Shown: positions 1-3,922 of the stretch, one piece after another
How positions within the stretch are numbered: position 1 is the stretch's first letter
Layout: every line of letters begins with the position of its first letter
Source: Luxibacter massiliensis
Lineage (GTDB): Bacteria > Bacillota > Clostridia > Lachnospirales > Lachnospiraceae
Assembly (NCBI RefSeq): GCF_900604355.1
Contig: NZ_UWOE01000003.1
Coordinates: forward strand, 1-5,513
Direction: 5' to 3'
DNA: 5,513 bases
Program-made: the position numbers and the translations under genes
The notes under the pieces: model-generated
The model's database searches: none
What the model was told of the DNA's origin: nothing
The model's input: the letters and a program-made list of their open reading frames with translations, nothing else

Positions 1-59
1 AGAACCAGCTTATCAGAAAAAAAGTTTGAATTATGGCGAGAAATAAAAGTCTGAAACAT
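1..59 (-). CDS. G: Gene G, duplicated 5' fragment (major spike protein N-terminus)
   Basis: The minus strand from the ATG at 59-57 encodes the first 19 residues of spike protein G (beginning MFQTFISRHN) and runs off the window end. It duplicates the 5' end of the complete G gene at 5445-4918 because of the assembly overlap and is not a second gene. An AGGAG Shine-Dalgarno (complement of 67-71) sits 7 nt before the ATG. Confidence 0.93.
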   Translation of the reverse strand, partial: MFQTFISRHNSNFFSDKLV

Positions 60-127
60 GATTAAACTCCTAAGCAGAAAACCTACCGCGCTTCGCTTGG
101 TCAACCCCTCAGCGGCAAAAATTAAAA
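1..127. repeat. Terminal direct repeat, copy 1 (circular-assembly overlap)
   Basis: These 127 bases are identical, base for base, to the last 127 bases of the window (5387-5513). Removing one copy leaves 5386 nt, exactly the phiX174 genome length. phiX174 is a covalently closed circle with no terminal redundancy, so the repeat is inferred to be an assembly overlap. Its length of 127 equals a common maximum k-mer of de Bruijn assemblers. It contains the first 59 nt of gene G and part of the F-G intergenic region. Confidence 0.97.
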
Positions 128-150
128 TTTTTACCGCTTCGGCGTTATAA
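84..150 (-). other. F-G intergenic region: complementary-strand origin / primosome assembly site (approximate limits)
   Basis: The 110-nt gap between F and G (60-169) is the longest non-coding stretch in the genome. In phiX174 this gap is known to hold the PriA (n') primosome assembly site, where the virion strand is primed for conversion to the double-stranded form. The minus (virion) strand shows the expected secondary structure and a conserved-looking AAGCGG hexamer (complement of 134-139). It also shows a 26-nt inverted repeat (112-137) and GC-rich foldable sequence around 84-100. The location is established knowledge of this phage; the exact edges given here are my estimate. Confidence 0.7.
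112..137 (-). terminator. F-G hairpin, candidate T_F terminator
   Basis: A near-perfect inverted repeat begins GCGG and ends CCGC on the minus strand. Its arms are A/T-rich and meet at a T/A centre; one T-G wobble interrupts the stem. It lies 32 nt after the F stop codon. phiX174 is known to have a partial terminator after F. The T-tract here lies inside the stem rather than after it, so it is not a canonical intrinsic terminator. The same structure may instead serve priming of complementary-strand synthesis. Confidence 0.45.
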
Positions 151-169
151 CCTCACACTCAATCTTTTA

Positions 170-1453
170 TCACGAAGTCATGATTGAATCGCGAGTGGTC
201 GGCAGATTGCGATAAACGGTCACATTAAATTTAACCTGACTATTCCACTGCAACAACTGAACGGACTGGAAACACTGGTCATAATCATGGTGGCGAATAA
301 GTACGCGTTCTTGCAAATCACCAGAAGGCGGTTCCTGAATGAATGGGAAGCCTTCAAGAAGGTGATAAGCAGGAGAAACATACGAAGGCGCATAACGATA
401 CCACTGACCCTCAGCAATCTTAAACTTCTTAGACGAATCACCAGAACGGAAAACATCCTTCATAGAAATTTCACGCGGCGGCAAGTTGCCATACAAAACA
501 GGGTCGCCAGCAATATCGGTATAAGTCAAAGCACCTTTAGCGTTAAGGTACTGAATCTCTTTAGTCGCAGTAGGCGGAAAACGAACAAGCGCAAGAGTAA
601 ACATAGTGCCATGCTCAGGAACAAAGAAACGCGGCACAGAATGTTTATAGGTCTGTTGAACACGACCAGAAAACTGGCCTAACGACGTTTGGTCAGTTCC
701 ATCAACATCATAGCCAGATGCCCAGAGATTAGAGCGCATGACAAGTAAAGGACGGTTGTCAGCGTCATAAGAGGTTTTACCTCCAAATGAAGAAATAACA
801 TCATGGTAACGCTGCATGAAGTAATCACGTTCTTGGTCAGTATGCAAATTAGCATAAGCAGCTTGCAGACCCATAATGTCAATAGATGTGGTAGAAGTCG
901 TCATTTGGCGAGAAAGCTCAGTCTCAGGAGGAAGCGGAGCAGTCCAAATGTTTTTGAGATGGCAGCAACGGAAACCATAACGAGCATCATCTTGATTAAG
1001 CTCATTAGGGTTAGCCTCGGTACGGTCAGGCATCCACGGCGCTTTAAAATAGTTGTTATAGATATTCAAATAACCCTGAAACAAATGCTTAGGGATTTTA
1101 TTGGTATCAGGGTTAATCGTGCCAAGAAAAGCGGCATGGTCAATATAACCAGTAGTGTTAACAGTCGGGAGAGGAGTGGCATTAACACCATCCTTCATGA
1201 ACTTAATCCACTGTTCACCATAAACGTGACGATGAGGGACATAAAAAGTAAAAATGTCTACAGTAGAGTCAATAGCAAGGCCACGACGCAATGGAGAAAG
1301 ACGGAGAGCGCCAACGGCGTCCATCTCGAAGGAGTCGCCAGCGATAACCGGAGTAGTTGAAATGGTAATAAGACGACCAATCTGACCAGCAAGGAAGCCA
1401 AGATGGGAAAGGTCATGCGGCATACGCTCGGCGCCAGTTTGAATATTAGACAT
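170..1453 (-). CDS. F: Major capsid protein F
   Basis: This gene encodes the 427-codon coat protein of phiX174. Sixty copies form the T=1 icosahedral shell, each built on an eight-stranded beta-barrel with long insertion loops. The reading frame begins MSNIQTGAER and ends TRDSIMTS, the known full length, with no internal defects. The ATG at 1453-1451 follows a GAGG Shine-Dalgarno (complement of 1461-1464) with a 7-nt spacer. It lies 36 nt after J, with the UUCG hairpin of the J-F spacer between them. F pentamers assemble in the cytoplasm with G pentamers and the internal scaffold B, and J then replaces B during DNA packaging. The stop is TGA at 172-170. Transcripts reaching F start mainly at the D promoter or further upstream. 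Product identity is not in doubt. Confidence 0.99.
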   Translation of the reverse strand: MSNIQTGAERMPHDLSHLGFLAGQIGRLITISTTPVIAGDSFEMDAVGALRLSPLRRGLAIDSTVDIFTFYVPHRHVYGEQWIKFMKDGVNATPLPTVNTTGYIDHAAFLGTINPDTNKIPKHLFQGYLNIYNNYFKAPWMPDRTEANPNELNQDDARYGFRCCHLKNIWTAPLPPETELSRQMTTSTTSIDIMGLQAAYANLHTDQERDYFMQRYHDVISSFGGKTSYDADNRPLLVMRSNLWASGYDVDGTDQTSLGQFSGRVQQTYKHSVPRFFVPEHGTMFTLALVRFPPTATKEIQYLNAKGALTYTDIAGDPVLYGNLPPREISMKDVFRSGDSSKKFKIAEGQWYRYAPSYVSPAYHLLEGFPFIQEPPSGDLQERVLIRHHDYDQCFQSVQLLQWNSQVKFNVTVYRNLPTTRDSIMTS

Positions 1454-1470
1454 AATTTATCCTCAAGTAA

Positions 1471-1484
1471 GGGGCCGAAGCCCC
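1471..1484 (-). terminator. J-F spacer hairpin with UUCG tetraloop (T_J)
   Basis: The minus strand reads GGGGC-TTCG-GCCCC, a five-pair GC stem closed by the very stable C(UUCG)G tetraloop, in the gap between J and F. phiX174 has a known leaky terminator after J at this place. Only two T residues follow the stem on the minus strand, which fits incomplete termination and continued transcription into F. The F Shine-Dalgarno begins 6 nt beyond the stem. Confidence 0.75.
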
Positions 1485-1489
1485 TGCAA

Positions 1490-1606
1490 TTAAAATTGTT
1501 GACCACCTACATACCAAAGACGAGCGCCTTTACGCTTGCCTTTAGTACCTCGCAACGGCTGCGGACGACCAGGGCGAGCGCCAGAACGTTTTTTACCTTT
1601 AGACAT
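1490..1606 (-). CDS. J: DNA-binding / packaging protein J
   Basis: A tiny gene of 38 codons plus stop, too short for most ORF callers. It encodes MSKGKKRSGARPGRPQPLRG and then a second basic block ending WYVGGQQF. About a third of the residues are Lys or Arg, with Gly and Pro and no hydrophobic core, as expected for an extended DNA-neutralising protein. Sixty copies bind the ssDNA during packaging and tether it to the inner face of F through the aromatic C-terminal end, displacing scaffold B. The ATG at 1606-1604 overlaps the TAA stop of D (TAATG). A GGAG Shine-Dalgarno (complement of 1614-1617) lies within the last codons of D and E, 7 nt upstream. Confidence 0.98.
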   Translation of the reverse strand: MSKGKKRSGARPGRPQPLRGTKGKRKGARLWYVGGQQF

Positions 1607-2064
1607 TACATCACTCCTTCTGCACGTAATTTTTGACGCACGTTTTCTTCTGCGTCAGTAAGAACGTCAGTGTTTCCTGCGCGTACACGCAAGGTAAACG
1701 CGAACAATTCAGCGGCTTTAACCGGACGCTCGACGCCATTAATAATGTTTTCCGTAAATTCAGCGCCTTCCATGATGAGACAGGCCGTTTGAATGTTGAC
1801 GGGATGAACATAATAAGCAATGACGGCAGCAATAAACTCAACAGGAGCAGGAAAGCGAGGGTATCCTACAAAGTCCAGCGTACCATAAACGCAAGCCTCA
1901 ACGCAGCGACGAGCACGAGAGCGGTCAGTAGCAATCCAAACTTTGTTACTCGTCAGAAAATCGAAATCATCTTCGGTTAAATCCAAAACGGCAGAAGCCT
2001 GAATGAGCTTAATAGAGGCCAAAGCGGTCTGGAAACGTACGGATTGTTCAGTAACTTGACTCAT
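1606..2064 (-). CDS. D: External scaffolding protein D
   Basis: D is a 152-residue, mostly alpha-helical protein (begins MSQVTEQSVR, ends KLRAEGVM). 240 copies coat the procapsid, organise the F/G pentamers into a shell, and leave as the virion matures. The length equals the known protein. Its ATG overlaps the stop of C (ATGA at 2064-2061) and its TAA overlaps the start of J, so C, D and J form a tightly coupled unit. A short AGG-containing Shine-Dalgarno lies a few nucleotides before the start. The strong promoter P_D lies about 30 nt upstream inside C, matching D's status as the most abundant phage protein. Lysis gene E is embedded in another frame of D. Both base changes seen in E (window 1867 and 1621) are silent in D: codon 66 reads GTA (Val) and codon 148 reads GCA (Ala). 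Confidence 0.99.
   Translation of the reverse strand: MSQVTEQSVRFQTALASIKLIQASAVLDLTEDDFDFLTSNKVWIATDRSRARRCVEACVYGTLDFVGYPRFPAPVEFIAAVIAYYVHPVNIQTACLIMEGAEFTENIINGVERPVKAAELFAFTLRVRAGNTDVLTDAEENVRQKLRAEGVM
1611..1886 (-). CDS. E: Lysis protein E, carrying an in-frame amber at codon 7 (am3)
   Basis: E is a 91-codon gene lying wholly within D in a different frame. Its product inserts in the inner membrane through a Leu-rich helix (about residues 10-30, with the conserved Pro at 21). It inhibits MraY with help from host SlyD, blocking murein synthesis and lysing the cell. The ATG at 1886-1884 has a GAGG Shine-Dalgarno (complement of 1896-1899) with a 9-nt spacer. The first codons read M-V-R-W-T-L and then TAG (1868-1866) where the wild type has TGG (Trp7). 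The frame is open after that to a TGA at 1613-1611 and ends NYVQKE. This is the am3 allele: lysis-defective in non-suppressing hosts, viable in amber suppressors. Residue 89 is Gln here, whereas I recall Arg in the 1978 reference. A TTG at 1841 is an unlikely restart because nearly half the membrane helix would be lost. Confidence 0.97.
1614..1617 (-). promoter_or_regulatory. Shine-Dalgarno of J inside the D/E 3' ends
   Basis: The minus strand reads GGAG, preceded by AA, 7 nt before the J start. These bases are simultaneously codons of D and the last codons of E, immediately before the E stop, so they serve two proteins and a ribosome binding site. Confidence 0.85.
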
Positions 2065-2321
2065 GATTTCTTACCTATTAGTGGTTGAACAGCATCGGAC
2101 TCAGATAGTAATCCACGCTCTTTTAAAATGTCAACAAGAGAATCTCTACCATGAACAAAATGTGACTCATATCTAAACCAGTCCTTGACGAACGTGCCAA
2201 GCATATTAAGCCACTTCTCCTCATCCAACGCGTCAGTTTTTGACAGAATCGTTAGTTGATGGCGAAAGGTCGCAAAGTAAGAGCTTCTCGAGCTGCGCAA
2301 GGATAGGTCGAATTTTCTCAT
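2061..2321 (-). CDS. C: Protein C, switch to ssDNA synthesis and packaging
   Basis: C has 86 residues, starting MRKFDLSLRS and ending QPLIGKKS. In phiX174, C binds the A-Rep-host replication complex and diverts it from making double-stranded replicative form to producing single strands fed into procapsids. No catalytic motif is visible; the protein is small with mixed charge. The ATG at 2321-2319 overlaps the A stop (ATGA), which indicates translational coupling with A. An in-frame GTG at 2339 would add six residues, but the overlapping ATG is the established start. The first 89 nt are shared with K, and the last 3 nt overlap the D start. Promoter P_D lies within the 3' part. Confidence 0.98.
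   Translation of the reverse strand: MRKFDLSLRSSRSSYFATFRHQLTILSKTDALDEEKWLNMLGTFVKDWFRYESHFVHGRDSLVDILKERGLLSESDAVQPLIGKKS
2096..2134 (-). promoter_or_regulatory. Promoter P_D
   Basis: The -35 hexamer TTGACA (complement of 2129-2134) is a perfect sigma-70 consensus. After an 18-nt spacer the -10 hexamer TACTAT (complement of 2105-2110) matches four of six positions. The predicted start near 2096 corresponds to standard coordinate 358, the start I recall for P_D. It drives D, E, J, F, G and H from within the coding sequence of C. Confidence 0.88.
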
Positions 2322-2403
2322 TTTCCGCCAGCAGTCCACTTCGATTTAATTCGTAAACAAGCAGTAGTAATTCCTGCTTTATCAAGATAATTTTTCGACT
2401 CAT
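2233..2403 (-). CDS. K: Protein K, small burst-size accessory protein
   Basis: K is a 56-codon gene beginning MSRKIILIKQ and ending STNDSVKN. It starts inside the 3' end of A and ends inside C, using the frame not used by either. The N-terminal third is hydrophobic (Ile/Leu/Val-rich, about residues 5-17), and K is reported to be membrane-associated. It is dispensable and modestly raises burst size; its mechanism is not established. The ATG at 2403-2401 shares its A with the B stop (TGATG). I see no good Shine-Dalgarno before it, so translation probably depends on ribosomes finishing B. Bases 2318-2321 are read by A, K and C at once. The stop is TGA at 2235-2233. Confidence 0.96.
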   Translation of the reverse strand: MSRKIILIKQELLLLVYELNRSGLLAENEKIRPILAQLEKLLLCDLSPSTNDSVKN

Positions 2404-3343
2404 CAGAAATATCCGAAAGTGTTAACTTCTGCGTCATGGAAGCGATAAAACTCTGCAGGTTGGATACGCCAATCATTTTTATCGAAGCGCGCATAAATTT
2501 GAGCAGATTTGTCGTCACAGGTTGCGCCGCCAAAACGTCGGCTACAGTAACTTTTCCCAGCCTCAATCTCATCTCTCTTTTTGCGTTCTGCTTCAATATC
2601 TGGTTGAACGGCGTCGCGTCGTAACCCAGCTTGGTAAGTTGGATTAAGCACTCCGTGGACAGATTTGTCATTGTGAGCATTTTCATCCCGAAGTTGCGGC
2701 TCATTCTGATTCTGAACAGCTTCTTGGGAAGTAGCGACAGCTTGGTTTTTAGTGAGTTGTTCCATTCTTTAGCTCCTAGACCTTTAGCAGCAAGGTCCAT
2801 ATCTGACTTTTTGTTAACGTATTTAGCCACATAGAAACCAACAGCCATATAACTGGTAGCTTTAAGCGGCTCACCTTTAGCATCAACAGGCCACAACCAA
2901 CCAGAACGTGAAAAAGCGTCCTGCGTGTAGCGAACTGCGATGGGCATACTGTAACCATAAGGCCACGTATTTTGCAAGCTATTTAACTGGCGGCGATTGC
3001 GTACCCGACGACCAAAATTAGGGTCAACGCTACCTGTAGGAAGTGTCCGCATAAAGTGCACCGCATGGAAATGAAGACGGCCATTAGCTGTACCATACTC
3101 AGGCACACAAAAATACTGATAGCAGTCGGCGTGTGAATCATTAGCCTTGCGACCCTCGGCAGCAAGAACCATACGACCAATATCACGAAAATAGTCACGC
3201 AAAGCATTGGGATTATCATAAAACGCCTCTAATCGGTCGTCAGCCAACGTGAGAGTGTCAAAAACGATAAACCAACCATCAGCATGAGCCTGTCGCATTG
3301 CATTCATCAAACGCTGAATAGCAAAGCCTCTACGCGATTTCAT
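2318..3343 (-). CDS. A*: A* protein (in-frame internal restart within A)
   Basis: Translation restarts at Met173 of A (ATG at 3343-3341, beginning MKSRRGFAIQ), giving a 341-residue protein identical to the C-terminal two thirds of A. The restart has its own strong GGAGG Shine-Dalgarno (complement of 3352-3356) with an 8-nt spacer. A* keeps the HUH motif and both catalytic tyrosines (Tyr171 and Tyr175 in its numbering) but lacks the N-terminal 172 residues. It can cleave single-stranded DNA but cannot initiate on the duplex origin. It is not essential and is associated with shutting off host DNA synthesis and superinfecting phage. That it is made is established for phiX174; the sequence here preserves every element needed. 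Confidence 0.96.
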   Translation of the reverse strand: MKSRRGFAIQRLMNAMRQAHADGWFIVFDTLTLADDRLEAFYDNPNALRDYFRDIGRMVLAAEGRKANDSHADCYQYFCVPEYGTANGRLHFHAVHFMRTLPTGSVDPNFGRRVRNRRQLNSLQNTWPYGYSMPIAVRYTQDAFSRSGWLWPVDAKGEPLKATSYMAVGFYVAKYVNKKSDMDLAAKGLGAKEWNNSLKTKLSLLPKKLFRIRMSRNFGMKMLTMTNLSTECLIQLTKLGYDATPFNQILKQNAKREMRLRLGKVTVADVLAAQPVTTNLLKFMRASIKMIGVSNLQSFIASMTQKLTLSDISDESKNYLDKAGITTACLRIKSKWTAGGK

Positions 3344-3859
3344 AGTGGAGGCCTCCAGCAATCTTGAACACTCATCCTTAATACCTTTCTTTTTGGGGTA
3401 ATTATACTCATCGCGAATATCCTTAAGAGGGCGTTCAGCAGCCAGCTTGCGGCAAAACTGCGTAACCGTCTTCTCGTTCTCTAAAAACCATTTTTCGTCC
3501 CCTTCGGGGCGGTGGTCTATAGTGTTATTAATATCAAGTTGGGGGAGCACATTGTAGCATTGTGCCAATTCATCCATTAACTTCTCAGTAACAGATACAA
3601 ACTCATCACGAACGTCAGAAGCAGCCTTATGGCCGTCAACATACATATCACCATTATCGAACTCAACGCCCTGCATACGAAAAGACAGAATCTCTTCCAA
3701 GAGCTTGATGCGGTTATCCATCTGCTTATGGAAGCCAAGCATTGGGGATTGAGAAAGAGTAGAAATGCCACAAGCCTCAATAGCAGGTTTAAGAGCCTCG
3801 ATACGCTCAAAGTCAAAATAATCAGCGTGACATTCAGAAGGGTAATAAGAACGAACCAT
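2318..3859 (-). CDS. A: Replication initiator A (HUH endonuclease, rolling-circle)
   Basis: A has 513 residues, starting MVRSYYPSEC. It nicks the viral strand at the origin, stays attached to the 5' end through a tyrosine, travels with host Rep helicase, and recircularises the displaced strand. Visible motifs are the metal-binding HUH-type motif HFHAVH at residues 263-268 and the paired catalytic tyrosines Tyr343 and Tyr347 in YVAKY. The two tyrosines act alternately in phiX174. The nicked origin lies inside the gene near codons 107-117, so the protein acts in cis on its own coding sequence. The ATG at 3859-3857 has GGAGG 7 nt upstream, within the 3' arm of the terminator hairpin. The frame is open for 18 further codons upstream, but these hold a promoter and terminator and lack a suitable ribosome site. 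The gene contains A* (in frame), B (another frame) and the start of K, and its stop overlaps the C start. Confidence 0.99.
   Translation of the reverse strand: MVRSYYPSECHADYFDFERIEALKPAIEACGISTLSQSPMLGFHKQMDNRIKLLEEILSFRMQGVEFDNGDMYVDGHKAASDVRDEFVSVTEKLMDELAQCYNVLPQLDINNTIDHRPEGDEKWFLENEKTVTQFCRKLAAERPLKDIRDEYNYPKKKGIKDECSRLLEASTMKSRRGFAIQRLMNAMRQAHADGWFIVFDTLTLADDRLEAFYDNPNALRDYFRDIGRMVLAAEGRKANDSHADCYQYFCVPEYGTANGRLHFHAVHFMRTLPTGSVDPNFGRRVRNRRQLNSLQNTWPYGYSMPIAVRYTQDAFSRSGWLWPVDAKGEPLKATSYMAVGFYVAKYVNKKSDMDLAAKGLGAKEWNNSLKTKLSLLPKKLFRIRMSRNFGMKMLTMTNLSTECLIQLTKLGYDATPFNQILKQNAKREMRLRLGKVTVADVLAAQPVTTNLLKFMRASIKMIGVSNLQSFIASMTQKLTLSDISDESKNYLDKAGITTACLRIKSKWTAGGK
2403..2765 (-). CDS. B: Internal scaffolding protein B
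   Basis: B has 120 residues (begins MEQLTKNQAV, ends NTFGYF) and is encoded entirely within A in a shifted frame. It binds the inner face of F pentamers, enables F-G association into 12S particles, is present at 60 copies in the procapsid and is expelled during packaging. The N-terminal half is Gln/Asn-rich and polar, as expected for a largely disordered scaffold. The C-terminal part has the aromatics that contact F. The ATG at 2765-2763 has AGGAG (complement of 2773-2777) with a 7-nt spacer. The stop TGA overlaps the K start. A promoter candidate, P_B, lies about 175 nt upstream within A. The standard phiX174 position 1 (PstI site CTGCAG at 2453-2458) falls inside this gene. Confidence 0.98.
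   Translation of the reverse strand: MEQLTKNQAVATSQEAVQNQNEPQLRDENAHNDKSVHGVLNPTYQAGLRRDAVQPDIEAERKKRDEIEAGKSYCSRRFGGATCDDKSAQIYARFDKNDWRIQPAEFYRFHDAEVNTFGYF
2941..2977 (-). promoter_or_regulatory. Candidate promoter P_B
   Basis: The minus strand has TTGCAA (complement of 2972-2977, four of six to the -35 consensus), an 18-nt spacer, and TACAGT (complement of 2948-2953) as a -10. It lies inside A about 175 nt before the B start, where phiX174 is known to have P_B. The hexamers are moderate matches, and another registration within about 20 nt is possible. Confidence 0.55.
3352..3356 (-). promoter_or_regulatory. Shine-Dalgarno deciding the A* start
   Basis: GGAGG on the minus strand lies 8 nt before Met173 of A, inside the A coding sequence. 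It is as strong as the site used for A itself, which supports A* as a deliberate second product. It is part of a short palindrome GGAGGCCTCC (3347-3356), so it could be partly masked by local pairing. Confidence 0.85.
3512..3541 (-). other. Plus-strand replication origin (A-protein nick site)
   Basis: The minus strand carries the 30-base origin conserved among phiX-like phages. It begins with the recognition key CAACTTGATA, continues through an AT-rich stretch, and ends with the A-binding part CACTATAGACCAC. Cleavage occurs after the G at 3535, before the A at 3534 (standard 4305/4306). The origin lies within A, around codons 107-117. A GC hairpin (CCCC-GAA-GGGG on the minus strand, 3499-3509) follows 2 nt after the origin. 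Confidence 0.97.
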
Positions 3860-3884
3860 AAAAAAGCCTCCAAGATTTGGAGGC
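3860..3884 (-). terminator. T_H intrinsic terminator between H and A
   Basis: The minus strand shows a perfect 8-bp stem (GCCTCCAA / TTGGAGGC) with a 3-nt ATC loop, followed by six T residues that run directly into the A start codon. This is a textbook rho-independent terminator and the main end point for phiX174 transcripts. The 3' arm contains the A Shine-Dalgarno. Confidence 0.93.
3867..3871 (-). promoter_or_regulatory. Shine-Dalgarno of A, embedded in the terminator stem
   Basis: GGAGG lies 7 nt before the A start codon and forms most of the 3' arm of the T_H hairpin. It would be paired, and so hidden, in any transcript reading through from H. It would be free in a transcript starting within the 5' arm. 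Confidence 0.88.
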
Positions 3885-3913
3885 ATGAAAACATACAATT
3901 GGGAGGGTGTCAA
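3878..3913 (-). promoter_or_regulatory. Promoter P_A
   Basis: A perfect -35 TTGACA (complement of 3908-3913) is followed by a 17-nt spacer and a weak -10 TTTCAT (complement of 3885-3890, four of six). The predicted start near 3878 corresponds to standard coordinate 3962, the start I recall for P_A. Transcription would begin within the terminator hairpin about 20 nt before the A start codon. Confidence 0.75.
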
Positions 3914-3922
3914 TCCTGACGG

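Noticed and set aside
287..1360. Long plus-strand open frames opposite F (287-682 and 803-1360)
   Set aside because: Both lie in exact codon register with F on the opposite strand. There a stop would need a TTA, CTA or TCA codon in F, which are rare there. No ribosome site or family resemblance is seen.
1611..1841. E as a 76-residue protein starting at a TTG at 1841
   Set aside because: That start is Leu16 of E, inside the membrane helix. The open frame begins there only because the amber at codon 7 breaks the gene.
2061..2339. Extension of C from a GTG at 2339
   Set aside because: It would add only six residues. The ATG at 2321 overlaps the A stop and is the established start.
2318..3913. 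An 18-codon N-terminal extension of A from a TTG at 3913
   Set aside because: The extension covers P_A and the T_H hairpin, and P_A transcripts would not contain it. The ATG at 3859 has GGAGG at ideal spacing and gives the known 513 residues.
1403..3919. Other plus-strand open frames opposite F/J, D, B and A (for example 1403-1636, 1633-1980, 2631-2834, 3629-3919)
   Set aside because: Each begins in codon register with a sense-strand gene (F, D, B and A respectively). They are composition shadows.
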